From Cryobacterium sp. Y57 (GTDB taxonomy: Bacteria; Actinomycetota; Actinomycetes; Actinomycetales; Microbacteriaceae), in assembly GCF_002929505.1 (NCBI RefSeq), contig NZ_PJJL01000057.1, positions 8,206 to 70,664 of the forward strand: a stretch of 62,459 nt of DNA. Direction: 5' to 3'. Positions 1 through 7,967 of this stretch are shown here, one piece after another (position 1 is the stretch's first letter; each line of letters starts with the position of its first letter). The notes under the pieces are model-generated. The model worked only from the letters and a program-made list of their open reading frames with translations, did not search any database and was not told where the DNA came from. The position numbers and the translations under genes are program-made.

Positions 1-861
1 GATTTTGGCGAGGGACGTCGAGAGCTTGATGTTGGTGGCCGCGGCGGTGGCGAGGTTGATCAGGGTCGGAATGCTCGTGAGTGTTCCGTTGCCCTGCACC
101 GTGCGCATGAGTGAGGCCATGTAGATCTGTTGTGAGGAAATCCGTGACAGGTCGCTCTCGTCGCCGACGCCGTGGCGGCTACGCAGAAACGCCAAGGCGG
201 TATCCCCGGCGACGACGCTCGTACCCGCGGGCAGATACAGGCCTGCCGAGTCGTCGTTCACGGGCGCAGTCAGGCAGATGGGTACTCCGCCGACAGCGTC
301 GCTCATTTGCACGACCCCGTCGAATGAGATGAGTCCGGCATACGGAATGGTGAGTCCCGTCAGCTCGGACACGGTTTTGACCACACACGGTAGCCCGCCC
401 CGGGACATGGCCTCATTGATGGGGCGGGCGGCCATCGCCGAAAACTCGGCACCGCTCTCGCCATCCGTGCATGCCGGGTGCGGCACGATGAGGTCGCGGG
501 GGATGCTTACGACGACAGCGTTACTGTGGTCGGCGGACACGTGCACAAGAATGTTCACATCGTTGCGAGTGCCGTCGCGTTCGCCATACGCCGCGCTTTG
601 AGTTGCGTCGTTGTCGACGCCGACCATGAGAATGTTGAAGCCGTTTTCGTAGCTTTCGAGCTGTGGCACGAGCGCTGCCGTGTCGCCAGCAGTGATGTCG
701 ATGGCGTTATCATCGACCGTCTTACTGAAGCTCCACACCGACACAGCAGCGACCGCTGACGTGCTGACTACAGCAACGGTCAGCACGGCCGCCACCAGTT
801 TCAAGGCTGTGGCGTACGAATTCGAGCGCTTTAATCGCCCATGACGTGCGATCCCGACCAT
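1..861 (-). CDS. LCP (LytR-CpsA-Psr) family cell-wall ligase, 3' end outside window
   Basis: The reading frame is open from a start at 861 (MVGIARHGRLKRS...) to the window edge, 287 codons with no stop, so the C-terminus is missing. A GGGGGAAG ribosome site lies 7-8 nt upstream of the ATG. Residues about 14-36 form one membrane segment, followed by an extracytoplasmic LCP domain with NILMVGVDND, the Arg-containing ERDGTRNDVN, VVVSIPRDL and FLRSRHGVGDESDLSRISSQQ. These match the pyrophosphate-binding and catalytic Arg/Asp positions of the family. LCP proteins move undecaprenyl-linked polymers (teichoic acid, arabinogalactan, capsule) onto peptidoglycan. The gene points away from a decayed LCP-like sequence at about 1300-1551. 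The family call is firm; the polymer cannot be told. Confidence 0.85.
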   Translation of the reverse strand, partial: MVGIARHGRLKRSNSYATALKLVAAVLTVAVVSTSAVAAVSVWSFSKTVDDNAIDITAGDTAALVPQLESYENGFNILMVGVDNDATQSAAYGERDGTRNDVNILVHVSADHSNAVVVSIPRDLIVPHPACTDGESGAEFSAMAARPINEAMSRGGLPCVVKTVSELTGLTIPYAGLISFDGVVQMSDAVGGVPICLTAPVNDDSAGLYLPAGTSVVAGDTALAFLRSRHGVGDESDLSRISSQQIYMASLMRTVQGNGTLTSIPTLINLATAAATNIKLSTSLAKI

Positions 862-1299
862 CCGCTTGCTTCCCCCGCTCGCGTCAACCACAAAGCCCCG
901 TCCCCTTGAGTTCGATCTTTGACCGAACCATCTCTTTGCGTTGCGACAGATCATGCCCCTCGACGTTGCGCTGGGCCCTCCCGAGGTTACCGCTTTCCAC
1001 GGCGACGGCTGTGACGCACGGACAGGGCCCACGTTACCGAGACTGAAGTTGCTGGGCGCCATTCTGGCAAGGGGAATCCTCCACAGGCTGGCCTGAAACT
1101 CAATTTGTCGGTGGGTCTTCTCGAAGTCACGAGAACTCGCAGTACTCGTGGACCCCACCAAGGAATCACCCTTTTCGGTGGGAACGAGCGTCGAGTGGAC
1201 CTCACACGCTATTACCGTCGTCGACGAACATGAGCGAGACTCGGCACTACAAATTGACAAGCTCATGCGTAAACCCAGCTAGCGTCACCCCTTCACCGA
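862..1299. other. Non-coding or fully decayed stretch
   Basis: No frame here shows a convincing protein. Short open frames on both strands are low-complexity Arg/Pro shadows without ribosome sites. The stretch separates the LCP gene from the LCP remnant and probably holds the LCP promoter plus decayed sequence. I see no clear repeat or RNA structure in it. Confidence 0.4.
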
Positions 1300-1551
1300 C
1301 GTACTCCATCAACGTAACTTCGACTCCTCGGTGGCGACGCTGGCGCCGACCGGATAGGCATGCGGCCCGACAGCATGTCAGTCGTCAGCATCGATGCTGA
1401 GACGGGCGAGGCCGACATCAGTGGCCTACCCCGCGACCAGGTGTCGCTTCTCGAGACGCAGTGGCGGCTTTCATCAGATTCCCGCAGGGGGGTTCCCTTT
1501 GCGGGAATCTCTGTTCGCCCGGACAGCATCCAAGTTCACGGCGCAAGTTGA
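1300..1551 (+). pseudogene. Frameshifted remnant of an LCP-family gene
   Basis: Three pieces of a typical actinobacterial LCP domain appear in order but in different frames. YSINVT lies at about 1302-1319, LLGGDAGADRIGMRPDSMSV and then VVSIDAETGEADISGLPRD run from 1324 to about 1437, and an RFPQGGSL piece sits in another frame at about 1476-1500. In intact relatives these read as one run: INVLLLGGDAGADR..R.DS..VVSIDA.TG...GLPR...VPFP.GSPL. At least two frameshifts and the lack of the rest of the domain make it non-functional. It lies beside, and points away from, an intact LCP gene, so it is probably an old paralogue. From 1552 to 1726 no further gene is visible. Confidence 0.55.
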
Positions 1552-1726
1552 AGAGCCTGCATCAAGGCAACGGTCCACGCATAGACATCGCACACACGAC
1601 CGCACCTGTCGAATTGTCGAACGAGCTGAGGCAGTGCGAAACTCAATCTGAGACAGTGGGGCGCCAAGGCGCAGAGCGACGACGTCATCTCAACGCGGAG
1701 TAGACGATAAACACCAAGGGGATTTT

Positions 1727-2443
1727 ATGAAGCGTGTGACATTTGTTTTGGCCGCAGCGACCGCAACGGCTGTTATCTTGTCCGGCTGCCAAGCGGAGCA
1801 ACCCGTCGCACCTGATTCATCAGCGTCGGTCTCTTCAACCCCCGCCCAGACGGATGAACCCACTGCGCAGGAATCTGCACAGGCGTGGGCGGACGAGACA
1901 TTCGGAACGTTCAAGGCTTTCACTGTCACCGGTAGCGGCGCTGATGAAATTGTCTTTCCCGACGACGCTAAATCTGGCTTTTACACAATCACGTGGGCGC
2001 CCGGCCACTATGCCAATGAGCAGTCCGGCGCGCAGGTTTATGGTGAAGACGGCACGTACCACGAAACTGGCATGGCTGACTATCAAGGCGATGTCGCCAG
2101 TGTCGCCTATGGCTTGGACTCCACGGTTGGCCCGGCGGGCTGGATCGCCGTCGGGCCCGGCGCCGGCGACTGGTCCATTACCGTGTCACCGATTTCGGCC
2201 CTTCCCGCGCTACCCGAGACCGGCGGCTACGACGCCTATCTGTACGCAGGTACAGAGCAACCGGTCATCTTCTCGTCCACAAACTCGGGGCGGGTCAACG
2301 TGCGACAGTTCAATGGCATCGACTCGACCGACAGCATCCTCCCTCAACAAGACTTCACGGCTGTTGGAACTCTCCTCGCTGGACCCAGCGTCGTGAACGT
2401 CCAGCTGGAAAGCGTGAGCCCTTGGACGCGATCCACGAACTAG
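1727..2443 (+). CDS. Secreted lipoprotein of unknown function
   Basis: The 238-residue product begins with a lipoprotein signal peptide: MKR, a hydrophobic stretch and the lipobox LSGC near residue 21. A Ser/Thr/Pro/Gln-rich linker follows (about 22-50). The ATG is preceded by AAGGGG at a good distance. The mature domain (about 55-235) is rich in Gly, Trp and aromatics and looks all-beta, with motifs such as ITWAPGHYANEQSGAQVYGEDG and a C-terminal part NSGRVNVRQFNG. I do not recognise a named domain. It should be anchored on the outer face of the membrane. It converges on the isochorismatase-family gene at 2628, so it is probably monocistronic. Confidence 0.75.
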   Translation: MKRVTFVLAAATATAVILSGCQAEQPVAPDSSASVSSTPAQTDEPTAQESAQAWADETFGTFKAFTVTGSGADEIVFPDDAKSGFYTITWAPGHYANEQSGAQVYGEDGTYHETGMADYQGDVASVAYGLDSTVGPAGWIAVGPGAGDWSITVSPISALPALPETGGYDAYLYAGTEQPVIFSSTNSGRVNVRQFNGIDSTDSILPQQDFTAVGTLLAGPSVVNVQLESVSPWTRSTN

Positions 2444-2627
2444 CCAGGACGACACGACCGGATTAGCGGCCGGTTCGGTCCAGGGGACCACAAAACACCC
2501 ATTGACCTAGCCACCTGGCCGCGTCGAGAACATTTCGACCATTACCAAACCCGTGTCCCGTGCACTTACAACGTGACAGTCCAACTCGATGCGACCCGTT
2601 TTGTACCGATTTCTGCTGTTCGTTGAA

Positions 2628-3257
2628 TTACCTGGCGTCCCGCCCCCGGGCAGCTGACTCAATGAGGTTGTCTGCTGCGACAGCGTTCCCGGATGATACG
2701 GCTTCGGTCCAGGCGCTCGTCGTGGCGACCGCAGCCCAGTTGGAGTTCAGGACGGCCATGATTGTCTCGTGCACCCGCTTTGCCGGCGCAGAACCAGCGG
2801 AATTCACAATGTCGATGGCTCCGGTTGCATCCGACAGCACCTCAACGGCGAACCCGAGGGGTTCAGCAGCGGCGGCGGAACCGATAACGCAGTTGTTCGT
2901 CATGTAGCCCACGATGGTGATTGTGTCGATTCCGCGTTCGCGCAACCATTCCTCAAGGCCCGTACCCGCGAAGATGCTGGCGAATGACTTCGTGAAGCGA
3001 TGAGCCACATTGTCGGCGCGCTTCGCGATCTCGGGGCGCAATTCGAAGGTCGACGACTCCGGCGCGAAGACCGGGAACCCCGCGGGAGATTGATGTTGCC
3101 CAACGACGACCGGAATGCCAGCCTGCTCAGCAACGTCCATTGCCTCGGCAATACGACTAAGTGACTCATCGCGTGCGGGATATTGGATCGGCAGCAGTCC
3201 TTCAAAATACTCCTGTTGGGCGTCGATGACGATCAGGGCGCGGCGGGGTGCGGACAT
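2628..3257 (-). CDS. Isochorismatase-family cysteine hydrolase
   Basis: The 209-residue protein has the full isochorismatase fold and catalytic triad: Asp12 in ALIVIDAQQEY, Lys90 in HRFTKSFAS and nucleophile Cys123 in GYMTNNCVIGSAA. The family covers nicotinamidases, N-carbamoylsarcosine amidases and isochorismate hydrolases, all using a Cys thiol on an amide, carbamoyl or vinyl-ether bond. The metal-binding histidines of true nicotinamidase are not obvious, so a general amidase or ureidohydrolase role is more likely. The product is cytoplasmic with no signal peptide. A GGGAGAT ribosome site precedes the ATG at 3257. It is transcribed alone, leftward, away from the gene at 3725. Confidence 0.85.
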   Translation of the reverse strand: MSAPRRALIVIDAQQEYFEGLLPIQYPARDESLSRIAEAMDVAEQAGIPVVVGQHQSPAGFPVFAPESSTFELRPEIAKRADNVAHRFTKSFASIFAGTGLEEWLRERGIDTITIVGYMTNNCVIGSAAAAEPLGFAVEVLSDATGAIDIVNSAGSAPAKRVHETIMAVLNSNWAAVATTSAWTEAVSSGNAVAADNLIESAARGRDAR

Positions 3258-3649
3258 TGGGATCTCCCTTGGTTGATGTGGTGGGACGGGGCTTCAAACG
3301 GATGGGATGCGGTGCTTTCGGTGAGGACAACTTTCTGGTCGGCTCCGGCAGACGATGTTTGACGATGTTACGTCGCCGATTTCAATGAGGGCGGCGGCCT
3401 CGGCTGGAGCGACCGGGCTGAGACGCCGCTACCGTTCATTTTCGCATGCGGCCGCAAGGTGCACCCAAGCATTCGTTGAAACGCTTTCACATCGGCTCCC
3501 GCCGATAGGGCAAGGCAGCCCAGCAAATCCGCATTTCCCAAAAAACAAGCCCATAAATCGGGGTAGCTAGCGAGAAAGCCCGTATGCCACACTGGCGCAC
3601 ACTAAGTTCACTGACGAATTGACGTCGCGTCACATCCGGTATCACCGGG
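3258..3649. promoter_or_regulatory. Intergenic region between divergent genes
   Basis: About 390 nt separate the isochorismatase-family gene (leftward) from the carbonic-anhydrase-like gene (rightward), so promoters for both should lie here. Open frames in it are short and lack coding character. I see no clear operator or riboswitch. Confidence 0.35.
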
Positions 3650-3664
3650 ATGAGCGCCAGGGAT

Positions 3665-3724
3665 GTGAGAGGAAGACCCATGAGAGGAAGACCCATGAGA
3701 GGAAGACCCATGAGAGGAAGAATC
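3665..3724 (+). repeat. Four tandem 15-bp units, each with a ribosome site and a start codon
   Basis: The unit ATGAGAGGAAGACCC occurs exactly at 3680-3694 and 3695-3709. A first copy starting GTG (3665-3679) and a last copy ending AATC (3710-3724) are imperfect. Each unit places AGAGGAAG four nt before the next ATG (3680, 3695, 3710, 3725). The unit length is a multiple of three, so copy-number change would not shift the frame but would change the number of possible starts. The repeats encode MRGRP units ahead of a normal signal peptide. Confidence 0.9.
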
Positions 3725-5071
3725 ATGAGACGTACACTCGCGGCGAGCGGCGCGGCATCGGCACTGCTGCTGACGGGGCTGGTGTCTTTGAGCGCCACGG
3801 CCGCCGAGCCCGAGGGTTGCCACCCCACCAAGGAGAACCGTCCGGTCTGCCAGGCTGGATCTTCTGCCGAGACCGCGACCTTCTTGGACTCCACAGCAAA
3901 GGTCGAGGAGCCGGAGCACATCAGCCTGGCCGAACACGTGTACGTCGGCCCGTTCGCCGAGCTGGTTGCCGATGACGATGCCCCCATCAGCGTCGGTGAC
4001 GAGAGCAACGTCCAGGACAACGTCCTGATCCTCGGCGCACGAGACGACGACGGTGACTCCGCCGGTGACTCCGACTCCGACGATGACGGTGACGGTGACG
4101 GTGGGCGTGAGACCGCCCGCGGTGAAGGCCACGCGGAGCCCGGCGTCGAGATCGGCGATCGTGTCATCCTGGCGCACGGTGTCTCGGTAATCGGACCGGC
4201 CCAGATCGGTGTCGAGGGCAATGACATTCCGGCCGACCCGGCCGGCGACCAGGAGGTCTTCCTGTCGTTCTCGAGCCAGGTGGACGGTGCTGTCCTGGAA
4301 CGCAACACCGGTGTCGGGGCGCTTGGCCGGGTCGGCCCCGGCGTGCGGCTGCGCAGCGGCTTCATCGTGCTGCCCGGCAAGAACGTCACCACCCAGACGG
4401 AGGCTGACGACCCTGCGCTGGGCAAGGTGCGCCTCATCAACGAGGCCGATGTGGCCTTCAACGAGGCCGTCATCGAGGTGAACACCGCTTTCGCGCGAGA
4501 ATACACCCGGTTGTACCGGGACAACCCGAGCAACGTGCGCGGCGTGAACTTCGACCCGGGGCACACCGAGTTCAACCACGACCGCGACCTGCCGAGCTTC
4601 GCCGGGCAGGAGAAGCGGGTGCCCGGGTTCCGGAATCGGCTGATCGGTGACCTGAACCTGATCGACACCTTCAGTCGTTTCTCCAGCGTCAGTGGCGCAC
4701 GAATCTCGCTACGGGCCGACGAAGGTGAGCCCTTCGGAGTCGGGTCGGTGGACCGGATGGGCGATGACGTGGTCTTCCATGCGCTGGAAGAAGCTGACCT
4801 AGTCGTCGGTGATCGCGTGGAGTACGGCGACAAGGTCGTCGTACACGGTGGCGGCAGAGTGGCCGTTGCCGGTGAGCCCGAGGAGCCCACGGTGGTGGGC
4901 GACGACGTGGTGCTGGAGGACGAGTCCATCGTGTTTCGCAGCACCATCGGGGACGGCAGCGTGATCGGTCAGCGCAGCGTGGTCGTCGGCAGCGAGCTGG
5001 CGCCCGGCACTGAGGTCCCGCCGCGAACGGTCATCATCAACGGCGTCAAGTTCGGCGACGTCGAGTGGTGA
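3725..5071 (+). CDS. Secreted gamma-carbonic-anhydrase-like left-handed beta-helix protein
   Basis: From the ATG at 3725 the product is 448 residues and opens with a classic signal peptide (MRRTLAASG... to SATAAEP). In-frame starts at 3650, 3680, 3695 and 3710 would add MRGRP repeats. The mature part shows hexapeptide-repeat stretches (VGDESNVQDNVLI, VEIGDRVILAHGVSVIGPAQIG, VVGDDVVLEDESIV, IGDGSVIGQRSVVVGSELAPGT) and ends VKFGDVEW, as in gamma-class carbonic anhydrases and related acyltransferase-like proteins. A very acidic Asp/Gly/Ser insert (4045-4110) sits where the first zinc histidine is usually found, and only some His positions remain (LAHGVS, VFHALEE, VVVHGGG). Enzyme activity is therefore doubtful. 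A small lipoprotein gene follows 22 nt downstream and may form an operon with it. Confidence 0.65.
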   Translation: MRRTLAASGAASALLLTGLVSLSATAAEPEGCHPTKENRPVCQAGSSAETATFLDSTAKVEEPEHISLAEHVYVGPFAELVADDDAPISVGDESNVQDNVLILGARDDDGDSAGDSDSDDDGDGDGGRETARGEGHAEPGVEIGDRVILAHGVSVIGPAQIGVEGNDIPADPAGDQEVFLSFSSQVDGAVLERNTGVGALGRVGPGVRLRSGFIVLPGKNVTTQTEADDPALGKVRLINEADVAFNEAVIEVNTAFAREYTRLYRDNPSNVRGVNFDPGHTEFNHDRDLPSFAGQEKRVPGFRNRLIGDLNLIDTFSRFSSVSGARISLRADEGEPFGVGSVDRMGDDVVFHALEEADLVVGDRVEYGDKVVVHGGGRVAVAGEPEEPTVVGDDVVLEDESIVFRSTIGDGSVIGQRSVVVGSELAPGTEVPPRTVIINGVKFGDVEW

Positions 5072-5090
5072 CGACTCCTTGAGGAAACGC

Positions 5091-5126
5091 CACGTGACGG
5101 GGCGGCGCCTGCCGCCCCGTCACGTG
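5091..5126 (+). promoter_or_regulatory. Perfect 16-bp inverted repeat spanning a start codon
   Basis: The left arm CACGTGACGGGGCGGC (5091-5106) and right arm GCCGCCCCGTCACGTG (5111-5126) pair perfectly around a 4-nt loop. The best start codon of the next gene (GTG 5094) lies inside the left arm, directly after the GAGGAAA ribosome site at 5081-5087. In RNA it would be a very stable hairpin that could terminate transcription of the upstream gene or mask the start. There is no U-tract. In DNA it could be an operator. Confidence 0.7.
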
Positions 5127-5615
5127 CACCCGCGCTCGGTCGCGCTGCTGACCGGTCTGGGTCTGTCCGCCTTGCTCCTAGTCGGATGTTCGACCCCGGC
5201 GGACACCGCGCAGCCGGAGACAGCACCGGCCGAACCCGTGGAGGCCGGCGTACCGGTTGAGGTGGTCGAGGCCGTCCTCAACGACGAGATGACCGCCGAG
5301 CAGAACGGCCGGATATCCTGGACCACCACCTGGCGCGCCTGCTTCGAGCGGGACGGGGGCAACACGACACGGTTCGAGGCGCAGGCGGTGACGACAGAAG
5401 GGGCCGGAACCAGCCTCCGGAAGATGGACGGGCAGTGTCTGGAGCTCGACATCGCCAGCGGCGTCAACGACGCGGCTGCCGGGATGCTCGGACGCGACAT
5501 CCAACTGGCCGAGGCCTCCACATTGGCCTACCGCGTCCGTGCCGTGCTTGACGACGGCGCGGTGACTCCCTGGACCGAGCCGATACGCGTCGGGGCTACC
5601 AGACCACCCGGATAG
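5094..5615 (+). CDS. Small lipoprotein with fibronectin-III-like domain
   Basis: I place the start at GTG 5094 because GAGGAAA lies 6 nt upstream. TTG 5079 is an in-frame alternative without a ribosome site, and GTG 5124 lies just past the hairpin. The product (173 aa) has a hydrophobic segment ending in the lipobox LVGC, a short Thr/Glu/Pro linker, and one domain of about 105 residues. Its pattern (GRISWTTTWRAC..TRFEAQAV..AYRVRAVLDDGAVTPWTEPIRVG) looks like a fibronectin type III or purple-acid-phosphatase-N fold. It follows the beta-helix gene closely and could partner it on the cell surface. Function unknown. Confidence 0.6.
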   Translation: MTGRRLPPRHVHPRSVALLTGLGLSALLLVGCSTPADTAQPETAPAEPVEAGVPVEVVEAVLNDEMTAEQNGRISWTTTWRACFERDGGNTTRFEAQAVTTEGAGTSLRKMDGQCLELDIASGVNDAAAGMLGRDIQLAEASTLAYRVRAVLDDGAVTPWTEPIRVGATRPPG

Positions 5616-5809
5616 CTCCCACCCCACCGCGCACCCGGGCGTCCGTGCGACACCGTGCACGGCACGATACCGTCCGCTACGTCGTGGGCTGCCCGGTTGG
5701 ACGGTGAAGTCTCGAGCGTGTCGGAGGGCTTTTCCGCAGCCATCCAAGGTCATCGTGTCAGAGCCCTGGCGCTTTGGGGATGGTGAATTTTATTTGCCAG
5801 CGAGTCGAA

Positions 5810-7222
5810 TTACTTACACCAGTGCGGTTGGAATCCGTTGATGCTGCGGTTGCTGACACCGGTGCTCAGGTCTACGAACGTAGTCATCATTGCGGAAGAG
5901 CCAGGCAGAGTCGGGTATTGATCACTATCTCCCCCGCGAGGGAAGGTTTCCACCGCCACATATCGACCGTTCGGGGATACGCAAAAATCCCGAATGTCGG
6001 TGTCCGGTGAGGCTGGCACGTAGACGAACGAGCTGCCTTCGTCGTCGGTGAGAGCCAGGAGCGGGCGGGACGTTCCATCGGTGCCCCACGCGTAATACAG
6101 GCGAACGTATTCGCCCTCCCGGTTGAGGACTTCAAGTTTTGCGGGGATGGCATCACCAAGCTCATCATCGGCAGGTAAGTCCAAAGGGGTCACGGTACTG
6201 TCGCGCAGATCTATTGATGCGCCTTGGGTCGGGTCAGCAACCACCAAAGAGTTTGTTCCTGGGATGAGGCCCCGCATCTCGACGTGCTGGCCGAGGGGAA
6301 CTATGTCACCCTCCACAGTCACGTCGATCAGATACATGACCTCGTCCGGACCGTGCGCCACCAGGGATGTGGTGTTAGGAACGAAAACGTAGTCCGTTAC
6401 CGGCAGGGGCCGCTGGTCGAGGCCGAAAACAGGTTGTGGCACTGCTGTCTGCTCGTTGACGTCGTATGTGTAGAGAGTGTCAACCGGATCGTGATCCCCA
6501 CCAACTAGCCCGCCAGTGAGCGTGAAACCGATCAGATTTGTCGTGCGTGATGTTTGAAGATCTTTCAGGACCGTATCGGAGGGCAGTACAATTTCAAGCT
6601 CGGTTTCCTCCGTGAGAGAAAACAGTGTGAGGTGATTTTTATTATCCTGATCTAGCGTGACCACGGCGAGATACCCCGGAAGCACCGCGAATTCCTGTAT
6701 CCGCTCCGCTGTGAATAGTGCTCGCCCCGCCTCGGTACCCAGAAGCGTGTCGCGCCGTATTTCGTCCGGTCGCTTCGTGCCATCATCGGTGGTTCTTGAG
6801 TCGCGATGCAGGGTGTACAGGTCCACATCATCGGTGGTGAAGTCATACTCAATCGACGCCTGGGCGCCCTGGAACAATCCGATTACCGGGTCGATGTTGA
6901 CCCGGTAATCGGTGTTGTAGTTGAGGGCCTCTTCGAAGGTGATGGTTACGACTGTGCCGTCTACGGCGACGGATACCGGGACCTCTGGGGTTACCGTGAT
7001 CTGATCCCGGTCGATGCTGGATATCGGCTGGTCGGTGTTGAGCAACAATCGTTGCCCCGCGTGATCGATGACACTTCCGAGGTTGATCGCCGCCGATTCC
7101 AATCGGGGTCCTCGTGTGGTGTTGAGCAGTGCCAGTGCGCCCGCCAGCATGGCGAGGACGATGACGGTCGTGAGCAACAGCCGGGTGAAGTCTCGGCCGG
7201 ATCGGGTGAAATCAGTAGACAT
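5810..7222 (-). CDS. Membrane-anchored protein with Ig-like and propeller-like regions
   Basis: This 470-residue protein has one N-terminal membrane segment (about residues 14-33, LLLTTVIVLAMLAGALALL) and an outside C-terminal part. Residues about 38-130 resemble the SbsA Ig-like domain (DQITVTPEVPVSVAVDGTVVTITFEEALNYNTDYRVNI). The remainder has repeated four-strand-like units with Gly/Asp turns, as in six- or seven-bladed propellers, ending DIRDFCVSPNGRYVAVETFP and FQPHWCK. It overlaps the next upstream gene (7212-7967) by 11 nt, so the three genes 9051 to 5810 form one leftward operon with the permease pair. No enzymatic motif is visible; a substrate-binding or assembly role for the permease is a guess. 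Confidence 0.65.
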   Translation of the reverse strand: MSTDFTRSGRDFTRLLLTTVIVLAMLAGALALLNTTRGPRLESAAINLGSVIDHAGQRLLLNTDQPISSIDRDQITVTPEVPVSVAVDGTVVTITFEEALNYNTDYRVNIDPVIGLFQGAQASIEYDFTTDDVDLYTLHRDSRTTDDGTKRPDEIRRDTLLGTEAGRALFTAERIQEFAVLPGYLAVVTLDQDNKNHLTLFSLTEETELEIVLPSDTVLKDLQTSRTTNLIGFTLTGGLVGGDHDPVDTLYTYDVNEQTAVPQPVFGLDQRPLPVTDYVFVPNTTSLVAHGPDEVMYLIDVTVEGDIVPLGQHVEMRGLIPGTNSLVVADPTQGASIDLRDSTVTPLDLPADDELGDAIPAKLEVLNREGEYVRLYYAWGTDGTSRPLLALTDDEGSSFVYVPASPDTDIRDFCVSPNGRYVAVETFPRGGDSDQYPTLPGSSAMMTTFVDLSTGVSNRSINGFQPHWCK

Positions 7223-7967
7223 ACGGCTGTTGGGGTTGGTCGACGGCGGCTACCACTTCAGGAATGATGACTATTCCCTCACTGCTGGCGACGCTGGGAT
7301 TAGCGGTCAGGCCGCCAGAAACACCCACCCAACTGTCGAGCGGAAATGCGTCCTGCCATCCCGGCCGGTACACCGGCACTCCCACCGGTTGGGCATCGAC
7401 TACGCAGTGGCTCACGACGAATCGTGCCACGTAGAACACGTTCTCTGGATCCTCCTGGTCGGGCGTCACGAATCCGGTGAGCTGAGCTTTTTTTCCGGCG
7501 TAAAATTCGACCCCGGCGCCTTGTCGCAGCAGTGAGGCCCAGTCTTTGACAGAGAATTGTGAGGCGTCTCCTGCTGTCAACTTTGCCGACTCTTCCTCGG
7601 TCAGCGCTGCGGCGGAACCGTTCAAATCGCGTTGCTCCAGGGTGGTTGTCGTGAGGGTCGTGGGTGGCAAAACCAACAGAGCCACCGCAGAGGCGGCGAT
7701 CACTATGCTGCTTGCACCTGCCCAGAAACGCTTGTGCCCGGTTTCGGCTTCGTGATCGTGCCCTGCGTGTTCGTCATCTGGGGACAACGCGAATGACACG
7801 ATAACGACCGCGGCGGCCACGACCGCCATGATGATCGAAAAAGCAAAATACCGGGGATGAATGTAGAGGCCCAATTGACCGGTGATGCCCAGCCACACCG
7901 TCGCGACAATTCCGATCAAGCTCAACAGGGCTCCCCGCCATCGAGTGATCAGATGACTAAGCGACAT
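7212..7967 (-). CDS. YcgQ-type (TIGR03943/DUF1980) permease partner protein
   Basis: The 251-residue protein has membrane segments near residues 12-30, 37-58 and 84-101. Between the second and third lies a His/Asp/Glu-rich loop (DDEHAGHDHEAETGHKR) suited to binding a metal. The C-terminal half is the conserved extracytoplasmic domain with FYAGKKAQLTGFVTPDQEDPENVFYVARFVVSHCVVDAQPVGVPVY and a WVGVSGGL stretch, as in YcgQ/TIGR03943. This family is almost always paired with the permease encoded just upstream, here with an 11-nt overlap (7957-7967). The transported substrate is not established; the His-rich loop hints at a metal ion. The family call is secure. Confidence 0.85.
   Translation of the reverse strand: MSLSHLITRWRGALLSLIGIVATVWLGITGQLGLYIHPRYFAFSIIMAVVAAAVVIVSFALSPDDEHAGHDHEAETGHKRFWAGASSIVIAASAVALLVLPPTTLTTTTLEQRDLNGSAAALTEEESAKLTAGDASQFSVKDWASLLRQGAGVEFYAGKKAQLTGFVTPDQEDPENVFYVARFVVSHCVVDAQPVGVPVYRPGWQDAFPLDSWVGVSGGLTANPSVASSEGIVIIPEVVAAVDQPQQPYVY

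Noticed and set aside
3665..3724. Short direct repeats that might suggest a CRISPR array
   Set aside because: The units are contiguous with no spacers and are translated as part of a gene.
3487..4947. 486-codon open frame antisense to the carbonic-anhydrase-like gene, with repeated GLPLM units
   Set aside because: It is the mirror of the + strand gene in high-GC DNA, Ser/Pro/Thr-rich without domains. The repeats simply reflect the 15-bp units of the sense strand.
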